Shown one piece after another: positions 8,535 through 17,400 of a stretch of DNA of 53,811 bases. How positions within the stretch are numbered: the stretch's first letter is position 1; every line of letters starts with the position of its first letter. This DNA comes from an uncultured Senegalimassilia sp. (lineage in GTDB: Bacteria > Actinomycetota > Coriobacteriia > Coriobacteriales > Eggerthellaceae): assembly GCA_934661765.1 (NCBI GenBank), contig CAKUJT010000006.1:1-53811 (forward strand), given 5' to 3'. The notes under the pieces were generated by a model. That model had not been told where the DNA came from. It did no database searches and saw only the letters and a list, made by a program, of their open reading frames with translations. The translations under genes and the position numbers were made by a program.

Positions 8535-11210
8535 CTACCCGAGTTCGGCCAGCTGAGCCTCGACACGGACCAGCTGATCCTCGATCTCGGCGAGCTTGGC
8601 GCGGTCCTTCTCCACGATCTCGGGAGCTGCCTTTGCCAAGAAGCCCGGATTGGACAGCTTCTTGGAGAACTTGGCGGCATCGCCGGCCAGCTTCTTCTGC
8701 TCCTTGGCAAGACGGGTGCGCTCGGCATCGAAATCGACCATGCCGGTGAGCACGCTGTACACCTCGGCGCCCTCGACCACCACGGCCGCGCTCTCAGCGG
8801 GCTTGGGCGCGCCTGCGGCGACCGTGAACTCGGGCACACGTGCCATGACGGAGATCTGCGAGGAAAGCTCCTCGAGCACGGTTACGTTCTCGGGCTGAGC
8901 GTTCACCACGACCGCAAGCTCCTGCTTGGGGCTGATGCCGTAACGGGCACGCGTGGAACGCACGGCGCCCACGACGCCGCACAGCATGCCGACAGCACGT
9001 TCCGCATCAGGATCGATCCAAGACGCAAGCGTCTCAGGCTCGGGCCACGCCGCGACCATAAGCGCCGGCTTCTCGCCTTCGGCCTTGGGAAGGTGCTCCC
9101 AAATGGCCTCGGTCACGAACGGCATGGCCGGATGCAGCAGGCGAAGCGCGTTGTCCAGCACGAACACCAGGTTGCGCTGCGTCTGCAGGCGCTCCTCGCC
9201 CTCGGCGCGCAGGCTGGCCTTCGAGAACTCGATGTACCAGTCGCAGAACTCGTTCCAGAAGAAGTTGTGGAGCTCACGCGCAACCTCGCCGAACTGGTAT
9301 GCGGAAATTCCCTCCGTAACAACCTTGGACAGACGGGCCAGGCGGCTGAAGATCCACGCATCCGCCTGAGTACGCGCCACGGGCTCGCCAGGAGTGAAGC
9401 CCTCCAAGTTACCGAGCACGAAGCGGCTGGCATTCCAGATCTTCGTGACGAACGAACGCGCCTGCTCGGTACGCGGGCTGTCGATGAGCTCGCGGGTCTT
9501 CTTGTCGATGTTGGCATCGAAGCGGACGTCCTGGTTGTTGGTGACCAGCGTGAGCAGGTTGAAGCGCATGGCGTCGGCGCCGTACTTCTCGATAAGGTCC
9601 ATGGGGTTGACGCCGTTGCCCTTGGACTTGGACATGCGGGTGCCGTCCTTGGCCAGGATGGTGGCATAGATGACCACGTCATGGAACGGGATCTCGTCCA
9701 GGAAGTACGTGGAGGCCATGATCATGCGCGCAACCCACAGCGCGATGATATCGCGCGCGGTGAACAACGCGGCCGTGGGATGATGCCCCTTTAGAAGCTC
9801 CATATTGTCGGGCCAACCCTGCGTGGCGAAGGTCCACAGCTGGCTGGAGAACCAGGTGTCCAGAACATCCTCATCCTGGCGCACGTGATGACCGCCGCAC
9901 TTCGGGCACACATCGGTGTCCTCCATGAGCGCATCTTCCCAACCGCAATCCTCGCAGTAGAACACGGGGATGCGATGACCCCACCACAGCTGGCGGGAGA
10001 TGCACCAGTCCTTAAGGTTCTCCATCCAGGTGAGGTAGGACTGCGTCCAGCGCTCGGGATGGAACTTGATGTTGCCGGAGGTAACGGCCTCAGTGGCCGG
10101 TCCCTTCAGCTTGTCGACGGCAACGAACCACTGCTCGGACAGCCACGGCTCCAACGCGGAGTCGCAACGGTAGCAATGCATGACCGAGTGATGATGGTCC
10201 TCAACGTGATCGAGCAGGCCGTGCTCCTCGAACCACGCCACCACGGCTTCACGGCATTCCTCGCGGCTCATGCCGGTGAACTCGCCGTAGCCCTCGACGA
10301 CATGCGCCGTCTCATCGAAGATGTTGATCTTCTCCAACCCGTGACGCTCGCCCATGGCGAAGTCGTTGGGGTCATGTGCGGGAGTGACCTTCACGAAACC
10401 GGAGCCGAAACCCGCGTCAACGTAGAAATCGGAGAAAATCGGAATCTCGCGATCCATGATGGGCAGCATGACCTTCGCGCCCACGAACTTATCCTTGTCG
10501 TGGTCTTTCGGAGACACCGCAACGCCCGTGTCGCCCAGCATGGTTTCCGGACGGGTGGTTGCGACCACAATGTAATCCTGGCCGTCGATAGGCTCGACCA
10601 ACGGGTAGCGCAGATGCCACAGATGGCCGTCTTCCTCTTTGTACTCGGCCTCATCATCGGCGATGGCCGTGGTGCAATGCGGGCACCAGTTCACGATGCG
10701 CTTGCCGCGATAGATCAGGTCGTCGTGATACCAATCGCAGAACACCTTGCGCACGCCCTTGGCGTAATCGTCGTCCATGGTGAAGTGCGGATCGGAGAAA
10801 TCAACGGAGCAGCCCATGCGCTTGACCTGCTCGACGATGAACCCGCCGTACTCGTTGGTCCAGTCCCAGCACGCATCGATGAACTTGTCACGGCCGATCT
10901 CGCGACGCGAGATGCCCTCGGCGGCAAGCTTCTTGTCCACCTTGGTCTGCGTGGCGATGCCAGCGTGGTCCGTTCCCAGGATCCAGCGCGTGGAACGCCC
11001 GCGCATGCGGTTGAAGCGAACGAAGGTGTCCTGGATGGTGTCATCCATAGCGTGGCCCATATGCAGCTTGCCCGTGACGTTGGGCGGCGGGATGGTCACC
11101 GTGCAATCGCCGACGCCGGCGCTGCGACGGTAGTAGTCGCCTTCAAGCCACTTGTCCAGCATGCGCTGCTCAACGGCGGCGGTATCGTAGGTTTTCGGCA
11201 TTTCTTCCAT
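8535..11210 (-). CDS. valS: Valyl-tRNA synthetase
   Basis: Class I aminoacyl-tRNA synthetase charging tRNA-Val, 891 residues. The HIGH-type motif is HMGH at residues 50-53 within PPPNVTGKLHMGHAMD, and the KMSKS-type loop reads RMSKSKGNGV near residue 530. The CP1 editing domain contains VVATTRPETMLGDT. Zinc-type Cys pairs occur in the insert (CEDCGW, CPKCGG). The C-terminal ~70 residues form the expected tRNA-binding coiled coil, ending ERTRLAKEQKKLA to the terminus. The start lies one base after the clpX stop; MPKTYD at 11201 is an alternative. No T-box precedes it, so it probably relies on the clpX transcript. Confidence 0.97.
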   Translation of the reverse strand: MEEMPKTYDTAAVEQRMLDKWLEGDYYRRSAGVGDCTVTIPPPNVTGKLHMGHAMDDTIQDTFVRFNRMRGRSTRWILGTDHAGIATQTKVDKKLAAEGISRREIGRDKFIDACWDWTNEYGGFIVEQVKRMGCSVDFSDPHFTMDDDYAKGVRKVFCDWYHDDLIYRGKRIVNWCPHCTTAIADDEAEYKEEDGHLWHLRYPLVEPIDGQDYIVVATTRPETMLGDTGVAVSPKDHDKDKFVGAKVMLPIMDREIPIFSDFYVDAGFGSGFVKVTPAHDPNDFAMGERHGLEKINIFDETAHVVEGYGEFTGMSREECREAVVAWFEEHGLLDHVEDHHHSVMHCYRCDSALEPWLSEQWFVAVDKLKGPATEAVTSGNIKFHPERWTQSYLTWMENLKDWCISRQLWWGHRIPVFYCEDCGWEDALMEDTDVCPKCGGHHVRQDEDVLDTWFSSQLWTFATQGWPDNMELLKGHHPTAALFTARDIIALWVARMIMASTYFLDEIPFHDVVIYATILAKDGTRMSKSKGNGVNPMDLIEKYGADAMRFNLLTLVTNNQDVRFDANIDKKTRELIDSPRTEQARSFVTKIWNASRFVLGNLEGFTPGEPVARTQADAWIFSRLARLSKVVTEGISAYQFGEVARELHNFFWNEFCDWYIEFSKASLRAEGEERLQTQRNLVFVLDNALRLLHPAMPFVTEAIWEHLPKAEGEKPALMVAAWPEPETLASWIDPDAERAVGMLCGVVGAVRSTRARYGISPKQELAVVVNAQPENVTVLEELSSQISVMARVPEFTVAAGAPKPAESAAVVVEGAEVYSVLTGMVDFDAERTRLAKEQKKLAGDAAKFSKKLSNPGFLAKAAPEIVEKDRAKLAEIEDQLVRVEAQLAELG

Positions 11211-11211
11211 G

Positions 11212-12564
11212 TTAGACGCTCATCTCCGGTTGCTCGGGAATAGAGTCGATCACCGGGGTGGTCTCCCCCGTGATATCGGTGGCGCGAACCACCACCGTCG
11301 AAGCACCTTCGTGCTCCGGCAGGTCATACATAACGTTCTGCAGCACGCGCTCGCAGATGCTGCGCAGACCGCGCGCTCCCGTGCCGTGCTCCAAAGCCTC
11401 GCGTGCGATGGCGCGAAGGGACTCGTCGGTAAACGTCAGCTCGGATTCCTCGAATTCGAACATGCGCTTGTACTGCTTGACCAACGCGTTCTTCGGCTCG
11501 GTCAGGATGCGCACCAGATCGTCCTCGGAAAGCTCGGACAAGCTGGTGACGACCGGGATGCGGCCGACGAATTCGGGGATCATGCCGAACTTGTTCAGAT
11601 CCTCAGGCAGAACCTGCGCAAGCAGCGCGGCATCCGCGTGTTTTTTCGACTCGGGCATATCGGCATTGAAGCCCAAACCCGACTTGCCGACGCGCTCGGC
11701 GATGATGTCCGCCAAGCCCACGAACGCACCGCCCAGGATGAACAGGATGTTGGTGGTGTCGATATGGATAAGCTCCTGCTGAGGATGCTTACGGCCGCCC
11801 TGCGGCGGCACGGACGCCTCGGTGCCCTCGACGATCTTGAGCAGCGCCTGCTGAACGCCTTCGCCGGACACATCGCGCGTGATGGAAAGGTTCTCGGCCT
11901 TACGAGCCACCTTATCGATCTCGTCGATGTAGATGATGCCGATTTCGGCTCGCTCGATATTGAAATCAGCGGCCGTAATGAGCTTGAGCAGGATGTTCTC
12001 GACGTCCTCGCCGACATAACCGGCCTCGGTGAGCGTGGTCGCATCCGCGATGGCGAACGGAACCTGCAGCGTACGGGCGAGGGTTTGGGCCAGCAGCGTT
12101 TTGCCGGAGCCCGTAGGCCCTAGCAGCATGATGTTCGATTTCGCGAGCTCGACATCGCCTTCCTTGGCCTGCTCGCCAAGGCTGATGCGCTTGTAATGGT
12201 TGTACACAGCAACGGACAAAGCCCGTTTCGCGGCCTCCTGCCCCACCACATGCTCGGACAACTCGGCATACAGCTCATGGGGCGTAGGGAGTTGCGAGAG
12301 CACGAGCTCGGGGCTAGGCGCCGCGGCTTGCTCCATATGAGCCTCTACAACCCTGTCGTTGCCGGCTTCGCCCATGGCAGGCACCTGCAAACCCAGGTCG
12401 CGCATCATGGCGTCGGCGCATACGGAGATGCACTCATCGCAGATATAGATGCCGTTCGGGCCCGAGATCATGGCCGCAACCTGATGCGGATGCTTACCGC
12501 AGAATGCGCACACGATGTCCTTGGGGTCCTTGCCCGCGTATTGATCGTCGTGTCTATCGTTCAT
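11212..12564 (-). CDS. clpX: ATP-dependent Clp protease unfoldase ClpX
   Basis: AAA+ unfoldase that feeds substrates, including ssrA-tagged ones, into ClpP; 450 residues. The N-terminal zinc-binding domain has Cys19, Cys22, Cys42 and Cys45 (CAFC and CDEC). Walker A is GPTGSGKT (149-156), Walker B IIYIDEID (210-217). The segment [11 protein letters not shown] and the C-terminal [20 protein letters not shown] are typical. It is 14 bases downstream of clpP and one base upstream of valS, forming a clpP-clpX-valS unit. Full length. Confidence 0.97.
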   Translation of the reverse strand: MNDRHDDQYAGKDPKDIVCAFCGKHPHQVAAMISGPNGIYICDECISVCADAMMRDLGLQVPAMGEAGNDRVVEAHMEQAAAPSPELVLSQLPTPHELYAELSEHVVGQEAAKRALSVAVYNHYKRISLGEQAKEGDVELAKSNIMLLGPTGSGKTLLAQTLARTLQVPFAIADATTLTEAGYVGEDVENILLKLITAADFNIERAEIGIIYIDEIDKVARKAENLSITRDVSGEGVQQALLKIVEGTEASVPPQGGRKHPQQELIHIDTTNILFILGGAFVGLADIIAERVGKSGLGFNADMPESKKHADAALLAQVLPEDLNKFGMIPEFVGRIPVVTSLSELSEDDLVRILTEPKNALVKQYKRMFEFEESELTFTDESLRAIAREALEHGTGARGLRSICERVLQNVMYDLPEHEGASTVVVRATDITGETTPVIDSIPEQPEMSV

Positions 12565-12578
12565 CGAGATTATCGTTC

Positions 12579-13199
12579 CTATTCAGATTTGGCCATTGCC
12601 GCACGGGACGTGACGATACGATCGACAAGGCCGTACTCGAGAGCCTGCTCGGCGGTCATGTAATTGTCGCGTTCGGTGTCGCGCTGGATGGTGTCCAGAG
12701 ACTGACCGGTGTTATCGGCCAGGATCTTGTTCAGGCGCTGGCGGGTTTTCAGCATGAAGTCTGCCACAATGGCGATCTCGGTCTGCTGGCCCTGAGCACC
12801 GCCGGAAGGCTGATGGATGAGGACCATGGAATTGGGCAGGCACAGACGCTTGCCTTTAGCGCCGTTGGACAGCAGCACGGCCGCCATGGAAGCGCATTCG
12901 CCCAAGCAGATGGTGGAGACATCGCACTTGATGAAGTTCATGGTATCAAGGATGCCAAGACCAGCGGTCACGCTGCCGCCCGGGGAGTTGATGTAGAGGC
13001 TGATGTCCTTTTCAGGATCGGCCGACTCCAGATGAAGCAGCTGCGCGACCACGGAGTTGGCCACCTGGTCGTCGATCTGCTCGCCCAAGAAGATGATGCG
13101 CTCGTTGAGCAGGCGGGAATAGATATCGTAGCTGCGCTCGCCACGCGGCGACTGCTCCACAACGTAGGGGATCAGAGCAGAATGTGGGTTGAAACTCAT
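12579..13199 (-). CDS. clpP: ATP-dependent Clp protease proteolytic subunit ClpP
   Basis: Serine peptidase that forms the double-heptamer chamber. Starting at [16 protein letters not shown] gives 206 residues; GAGG lies upstream of this ATG, and family alignments do not support the longer reading to 13268. The catalytic triad is Ser104 ([11 protein letters not shown]), His129 (LIHQPSGG) and Asp178 ([12 protein letters not shown]). [12 protein letters not shown] and YGLVDRI are also typical. It lies between tig and clpX, the conserved tig-clpP-clpX order. A GC-rich hairpin separates it from tig. Confidence 0.97.
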   Translation of the reverse strand: MSFNPHSALIPYVVEQSPRGERSYDIYSRLLNERIIFLGEQIDDQVANSVVAQLLHLESADPEKDISLYINSPGGSVTAGLGILDTMNFIKCDVSTICLGECASMAAVLLSNGAKGKRLCLPNSMVLIHQPSGGAQGQQTEIAIVADFMLKTRQRLNKILADNTGQSLDTIQRDTERDNYMTAEQALEYGLVDRIVTSRAAMAKSE

Positions 13200-13311
13200 G
13201 TAAGCCTCGCTTCTCTTGAAAAGCCGCCGCAGCGGCCAAAAGGTTTGATAGCTATAGTGCGGCAACACGGCCGCGCGCGCAAGCGCTATGACGCATTCAT
13301 GGAGTAACCAC

Positions 13312-13360
13312 AGCCCGCCCAGGCATGCGCACGATCACGCGCGCACCTCCTGGGCGGGCT
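13312..13360 (-). terminator. Terminator-like hairpin between tig and clpP
   Basis: A 12-bp stem (13312-13323 with 13349-13360, AGCCCGCCCAGG and its complement) encloses a GC-rich loop. The minus-strand continuation is GTGGTTACTC, with no clean T-run, so it may attenuate rather than end transcription between tig and clpP. Confidence 0.5.
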
Positions 13361-13381
13361 GAAAATGGCTGACAGCTTGTG

Positions 13382-14764
13382 CTATTCGGCGTCGTCGGCC
13401 TTGGCAGCCTTCTTAGCGGTCTTCTTGGCCGGCTTCTCGTCGGCGGCCTTCGGCTGAACCTCGGTGACAACCGCCTTGTCCATCAGGTCCATGACGGCCT
13501 TCGTGCGCAGCACGCCCTCGCGCACCATGTGCAGCTGGCCGTTCTTGCGCCAATCCTCTTCCAGGGCAGCCGGATCCTCGACGCCGGACTTCACGAACTC
13601 CATGGTGACGTCGGCATCGGAGACCTGCATGTCGAAATGACGTGCCCAGGCATCCAGAGCCAAGTCCTGCTTGACGTTGTCAGCGGCCTGCAGCTTGATG
13701 TCGTCCTTGAAGTTCTCGGCCTTCAGACCCATCTGCTGCAGATAGGCGTCGAAGGACATGCCGGAAGCCTGCAGCTGCTGGAACAGCTCCTGCAGCAGGT
13801 TAGCCTCGGCAGCCTCGGCCATGGCAGCGGGAACCTCGACATCCATGCGCTCGATGAGCTTGTTCAGGCAAGCGCGCTCCTTCAGGCCCGGCAGCATGGA
13901 CTTCTTCTGAGCAGTCAGGCTCTCGGCCAGACGGGTGCGCAGGTCCTCGACGCTCTCGAAGCCCAGGGTCTCCTTGACCCACTCATCGGTGACCTCGGGG
14001 AGGATCTTCTTGCGGACGGCCTTGACCTCGACGTCGAAGTGGATCTTCTCGGTCTTGTCCTTGAGAGCGCGCAGCAGAACGGGCGGGTTGGCCGGCATGT
14101 CCAGGTCGAACTCCGCGGTCTGGCCCTTCTTCAGGCCCACCAGCTTCTCCTCGAACTCCTCGGGCAGAAGGCCGGCGCCCATGGTGTAGGGGCGCTCCTC
14201 GGTGGACAGGCTCTCGATAGCCTCGCCCTTGTCGTCGGTGGACTTCATGGCGATGGTCAGCTCGGAGTCGACCTTGACCTTGGTGTTGGCCGGCGCATCC
14301 TTGAACGTGAAGTAATGCTCGCGGAAGTGCTCGATCTGATCCTCGATCTCCTCATCGGTGGCATCTTCGCCGGGAAGCTCGATCTCGACGGGCTCGTAGC
14401 TGTCCAGCTCGACCTCGGGCTTGCACTCGATGGTGAAGGTGTAGGAGTACTCCTTGCCGTCCTCGACCAGGCCGGGCTCCTCAGCGAACTCGGGCTTGCT
14501 GATCGGGAACAGGCCCTTTTCGTCGATGGCGATGGGGGAAAGGCGGTTCACCACTTCGTCGGCGACGGAAGCGCGGACGGCGTCCTTGCCCAGAGCGTTA
14601 TCGATAATGGGACGCGGGGCCTTGCCCTTGCGGAACCCGGGGAAGTTGTACTTGTTAGCGAATTCCTTATACGTATTCTTGATACGGGCGTCGACGTCCT
14701 TGGCATCGAGGGTGATGGTCACCTTCGCGCGGTTGCCCTCAAGAGCCTCAACTTTAGTTTCCAC
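13382..14764 (-). CDS. tig: Trigger factor (ribosome-associated chaperone, prolyl isomerase)
   Basis: Ribosome-bound chaperone that meets nascent chains. I place the start at GTG 14764 (VETKVEALEGNRAKVT): GGAGGA lies seven bases upstream and this matches the usual METKVEKLE beginning. The ATG at 14779 overlaps that ribosome binding site. The result is 460 residues. The ribosome-binding domain contains the signature GFRKGKAPRPII. A FKBP-like domain follows around residues 150-240, then the helical chaperone domain. The last ~25 residues are a Lys/Ala-rich tail (KKTAKKAAKADDAE), typical for actinobacteria. Confidence 0.95.
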   Translation of the reverse strand: METKVEALEGNRAKVTITLDAKDVDARIKNTYKEFANKYNFPGFRKGKAPRPIIDNALGKDAVRASVADEVVNRLSPIAIDEKGLFPISKPEFAEEPGLVEDGKEYSYTFTIECKPEVELDSYEPVEIELPGEDATDEEIEDQIEHFREHYFTFKDAPANTKVKVDSELTIAMKSTDDKGEAIESLSTEERPYTMGAGLLPEEFEEKLVGLKKGQTAEFDLDMPANPPVLLRALKDKTEKIHFDVEVKAVRKKILPEVTDEWVKETLGFESVEDLRTRLAESLTAQKKSMLPGLKERACLNKLIERMDVEVPAAMAEAAEANLLQELFQQLQASGMSFDAYLQQMGLKAENFKDDIKLQAADNVKQDLALDAWARHFDMQVSDADVTMEFVKSGVEDPAALEEDWRKNGQLHMVREGVLRTKAVMDLMDKAVVTEVQPKAADEKPAKKTAKKAAKADDAE

Positions 14765-14818
14765 GTAGCTATCCTCCATCGTTACTTGCTCATAGGTGCT
14801 ATAGCGCACCGACCTGTT

Positions 14819-14846
14819 ATTATGGCACATTCCAGCCGCTCGATAA
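14819..14846 (-). promoter_or_regulatory. Probable promoter of tig
   Basis: On the minus strand TTATCG (14846-14841), 16 bases, then CATAAT (14824-14819), which is preceded by TGC and so forms an extended -10. It is about 55 bases upstream of the GTG start. Confidence 0.5.
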
Positions 14847-15017
14847 AGCTAAGGTCCCGCGTTCACGAACGAACCACGGAAACGCAAGCATCGGCGGCGC
14901 AATGGGACGCGGGAAAACCACCGCGCCGCTTGCCACATTTGCCTACCAAAACGAACCTGTTCAGGGTATCATAACTATGTCTGAAAACGCACACTCAACG
15001 CACCAGAGGAAATCATC

Positions 15018-15380
15018 ATGGCTTCCATCGAATTGAACATCCTGCAAGAGCGGGAACTTGGCCGCTTGCTTGATTACGAACGCGCAACCTGCACCGTCGA
15101 CGGCGAGCTGGTTTATCGCTGCGCATTCCCGTTGCGTCCCGACGACGATCTGCAGCGCGAGCTGATCGAACGAGGCGCGCTCGCCAAGCGTCCGGACGAT
15201 CGTCGGGGCACTGTGGTAGCCATCACCACCGACGGCTACTCCTACTTCCCCGCCAAGCGCAAGGAGCAGGAGGAGCGCAACCGAGACAAGCATCATGACA
15301 CCCGGCTCGTGGGTCTTTCGGCTTGCTTCGCTGCTGCATGCGTGATCATCGGCTTTTTGCTCGGCAGGTTCGTGGGCTAA
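15018..15380 (+). CDS. Small C-terminally anchored hypothetical protein
   Basis: 120-residue protein of unrecognised family. Residues 1-75 form a polar domain (CTVDGELVYRCAFPLRPDDD), then a charged stretch (KRKEQEERNRDKHHD, about 79-94), then one hydrophobic segment at about 97-117 (LVGLSACFAAACVIIGFLLG). This is a tail-anchored topology with a cytoplasmic N-domain. GAGGAAATC lies just upstream of the ATG, and an intrinsic terminator follows, so it is a complete single-gene unit on the + strand. The opposite-strand reading at 14961-15395 is not supported. Confidence 0.72.
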   Translation: MASIELNILQERELGRLLDYERATCTVDGELVYRCAFPLRPDDDLQRELIERGALAKRPDDRRGTVVAITTDGYSYFPAKRKEQEERNRDKHHDTRLVGLSACFAAACVIIGFLLGRFVG

Positions 15381-15408
15381 CCTGCAAATTCGCATCCCAT
15401 AGTCTGTT

Positions 15409-15432
15409 AAAGGGCGCTTAGGCGCCCTTTTT
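15409..15432 (+). terminator. Terminator after the small membrane protein
   Basis: Nine-base-pair stem (AAAGGGCGC, 15409-15417, with 15422-15430) and a four-base loop, followed by a T-run to 15432. It sits about 30 bases past the stop codon. Confidence 0.88.
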
Positions 15433-15759
15433 CATTGCCATGCGCCCGTTCGCAGGCATAACATGCGCAGGCATAGCAAGGGAAAGCATGCAAGTCGGCG
15501 CCTCCCAACGTCTGCCCTATTTGCCCACGCCCTTTGCGAACGTCTCAAACCTCGATGGTCCATACCGCCGACATCCCCCCTTTTCCTTCCCTAGCCCGTT
15601 CTCTAAACCGCTTGCGCAACGCTACGAAGCACGGACGTGCATACCGCCCGTCGACGGCGACAAGCAGCCGCCGCAATCGTAGGAGGATGCAAGGCTACCC
15701 TGATCGCCGGTATCCTGCGCTCTCCACATACCCAGACGCCAGAACACCGCCAAACGCAA
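15433..15759. other. Intergenic region, nothing recognised
   Basis: Between two terminators facing each other. Reading frames are short and lack ribosome binding sites. I see no gene, RNA or repeat here. Confidence 0.5.
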
Positions 15760-15785
15760 GGAGGGGACGCGATCACGTCCCCTCC
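15760..15785 (-). terminator. Terminator-like hairpin after sstT
   Basis: Ten-base-pair perfect stem (GGAGGGGACG at 15760-15769 with 15776-15785) and a six-base loop. The minus-strand tail is TTGCGTTTGG, so the T-run is weak. Confidence 0.6.
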
Positions 15786-15820
15786 TGAGGTATCGGTATA
15801 TTCAGCTTGCCGCTTATACC

Positions 15821-17059
15821 CTACGCGTCCGCGCCGGGCTTGAAATCGCGACCCTCGCGACGCCACTGCATGTACTCGGCAGAAGCCGCGAACAGCACGT
15901 CGGTGGAAGAGTTGATGGCAGTCTCCACGGAGTCCTGGATAACGCCGATCACAAAGCCGATGCCAACGACCTGCATGGCGATGTCGTTGCCAATGCCGAA
16001 CAGGCTGCAGGCCAGCGGGATGAGCAGCAGGCTGCCGCCGGCAACGCCGGAAGCGCCGCAAGCGGACACAGCGGAGAGCGCGCCCAAGATAACGGCGGTG
16101 CCGAAGCCGACCTGGATGCCCATGGTGTGAGCGGCCATCATCGCCATAAGGGAGATGGTGACAGCAGCGCCGCCCATGTTGATGGTGGCGCCCAACGGGA
16201 TGGACACGGAGTAGTTGTCCTTGTTCAGGCCCAGCTTCTTGCAAAGCTCCATGTTCACGGGAATGTTAGCAGCAGAGCTGCGGGTGAAGAATGCCGTGAC
16301 GCCGGAATCCTTCGTGCAACGCCAAACCAGCGGATAAGGATTCTTGCGGAAGCACGCAAACGCCAAAAGCGGATTGGTCACGAAGGCGACAACGGCCATG
16401 GCTGCAAGGAGCACCAACAGAAGCTGCCCGTACTCGGTGAAGATCTCAAGGCCGTTGGTGCTGACGGAGGTGTACACCAGGCCCAGGATGCCGAACGGAG
16501 CCAGGGAGATGATCCAACGCACGACCTGCGAAACCGCATCGGAGATCGCGGAGAAGACGTCCTTCACGCCATCCTTGGCGTGGCGCAGGGCGATGCCGAG
16601 CAGCACGGCCCAAGCAAGGATGCCCAGGTAATTCGCGTTGGTCAAGGCATCAACGGGGTTGGATGCGATGGACAGCAGAAGCTTGGTGAACACCGATCCG
16701 ATATCGGAAGGAGCCGCTGAGGTGTCCTGCGCCGCGGCCAGGGTAAGCTCCACGGGGAACAGGGAGCTCATCAAAACAGCGACGAACGCAGCGATGAACG
16801 TAGCAGCCAGATACAAGATCACGACCACCTTCATGGCACCGGCGCCCTTCGCGTTTGCAAGCGCGCTGATGACCAAGAAGAACACCAGGATGGGCGCCAC
16901 GCCCTTCAGCGCGGAGACGAACAACGTGCCGAACATCTCGAGCACGTCGTTACCCGGCCAAAACACGCCCAAAACGGCGCCGATGACCAAACCGACGAGA
17001 ATGCGCTTGATCAGGCTGATGTCGTTCCACTTCCGCCCGATTGCCTTCAAAGTTTCCAT
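15821..17059 (-). CDS. sstT: Na+/serine-threonine symporter, DAACS family (SstT-like)
   Basis: Sodium-coupled amino acid symporter of the dicarboxylate/amino acid:cation symporter family, 412 residues with 8-9 hydrophobic segments. Family signatures near the C-terminal half include the re-entrant serine-rich stretch SGVTAFFTRSSAANIPV, then SIPLGATINMGGAA and SACGASGVAGGSLLLIPLA. Together these fit SstT better than glutamate (GltP) transporters. The start METLKAIGRKW is preceded by GGGAAGGAA; the longer ORF to 17140 begins without such a signal. It stands alone between terminators and tRNA-Leu. Substrate is inferred from family only. Confidence 0.88.
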   Translation of the reverse strand: METLKAIGRKWNDISLIKRILVGLVIGAVLGVFWPGNDVLEMFGTLFVSALKGVAPILVFFLVISALANAKGAGAMKVVVILYLAATFIAAFVAVLMSSLFPVELTLAAAQDTSAAPSDIGSVFTKLLLSIASNPVDALTNANYLGILAWAVLLGIALRHAKDGVKDVFSAISDAVSQVVRWIISLAPFGILGLVYTSVSTNGLEIFTEYGQLLLVLLAAMAVVAFVTNPLLAFACFRKNPYPLVWRCTKDSGVTAFFTRSSAANIPVNMELCKKLGLNKDNYSVSIPLGATINMGGAAVTISLMAMMAAHTMGIQVGFGTAVILGALSAVSACGASGVAGGSLLLIPLACSLFGIGNDIAMQVVGIGFVIGVIQDSVETAINSSTDVLFAASAEYMQWRREGRDFKPGADA

Positions 17060-17160
17060 ACCAATCGTTCCTTCCCGCCTGCCTTGCCCCGCACCGGGAA
17101 AAGCAAGCTTCAGCATAAAGCAGCTGAGGGGAGCATGCATGCGTGCATGCTCCCCTCAAA

Positions 17161-17246
17161 TGGTGCGGGCGAAAGGACTTGAACCTTCACGGGGGTTGCC
17201 CACCAGAACCTAAATCTGGCGCGTCTGCCAATTCCGCCACGCCCGC
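17161..17246 (-). tRNA. tRNA-Leu (TAG)
   Basis: Acceptor stem GCGGGCG/CGCCCGC, long variable arm as in class II tRNAs, anticodon loop TTTAGGT giving anticodon TAG. The 3' CCA is encoded (17161-17163). Length 86 including CCA. Preceded by an extended -10 promoter. Confidence 0.95.
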
Positions 17247-17276
17247 ACGCCCATCTGCGCGATTTTGCGCCTAGCA

Positions 17277-17285
17277 ATCATAGCA
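17277..17285 (-). promoter_or_regulatory. Extended -10 promoter of tRNA-Leu
   Basis: Minus-strand TGCTATGAT ends about 30 bases before the tRNA 5' end. No good -35 is visible, as expected for extended -10 promoters. Confidence 0.55.
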
Positions 17286-17400
17286 AAACCAGCAGCGAGC
17301 GACAGGGTCGATTGACCGGTTATCGCCTTAAACGGCGGATTTAACCGGATGGAAACACGTGATGCGCCGAACGATGCAGCGCATCACGCAAAGCGCAAGC

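Noticed and set aside
13379..14974. Long + strand ORF opposite tig
   Set aside because: Leu/Gly/Val-rich mirror of the trigger factor gene, an artefact of GC-rich third codon positions; tig motifs on the minus strand are clear.
14961..15395. Minus-strand ORF opposite the small membrane protein
   Set aside because: The + strand gene has a good ribosome binding site and its own terminator; the minus frame has neither.
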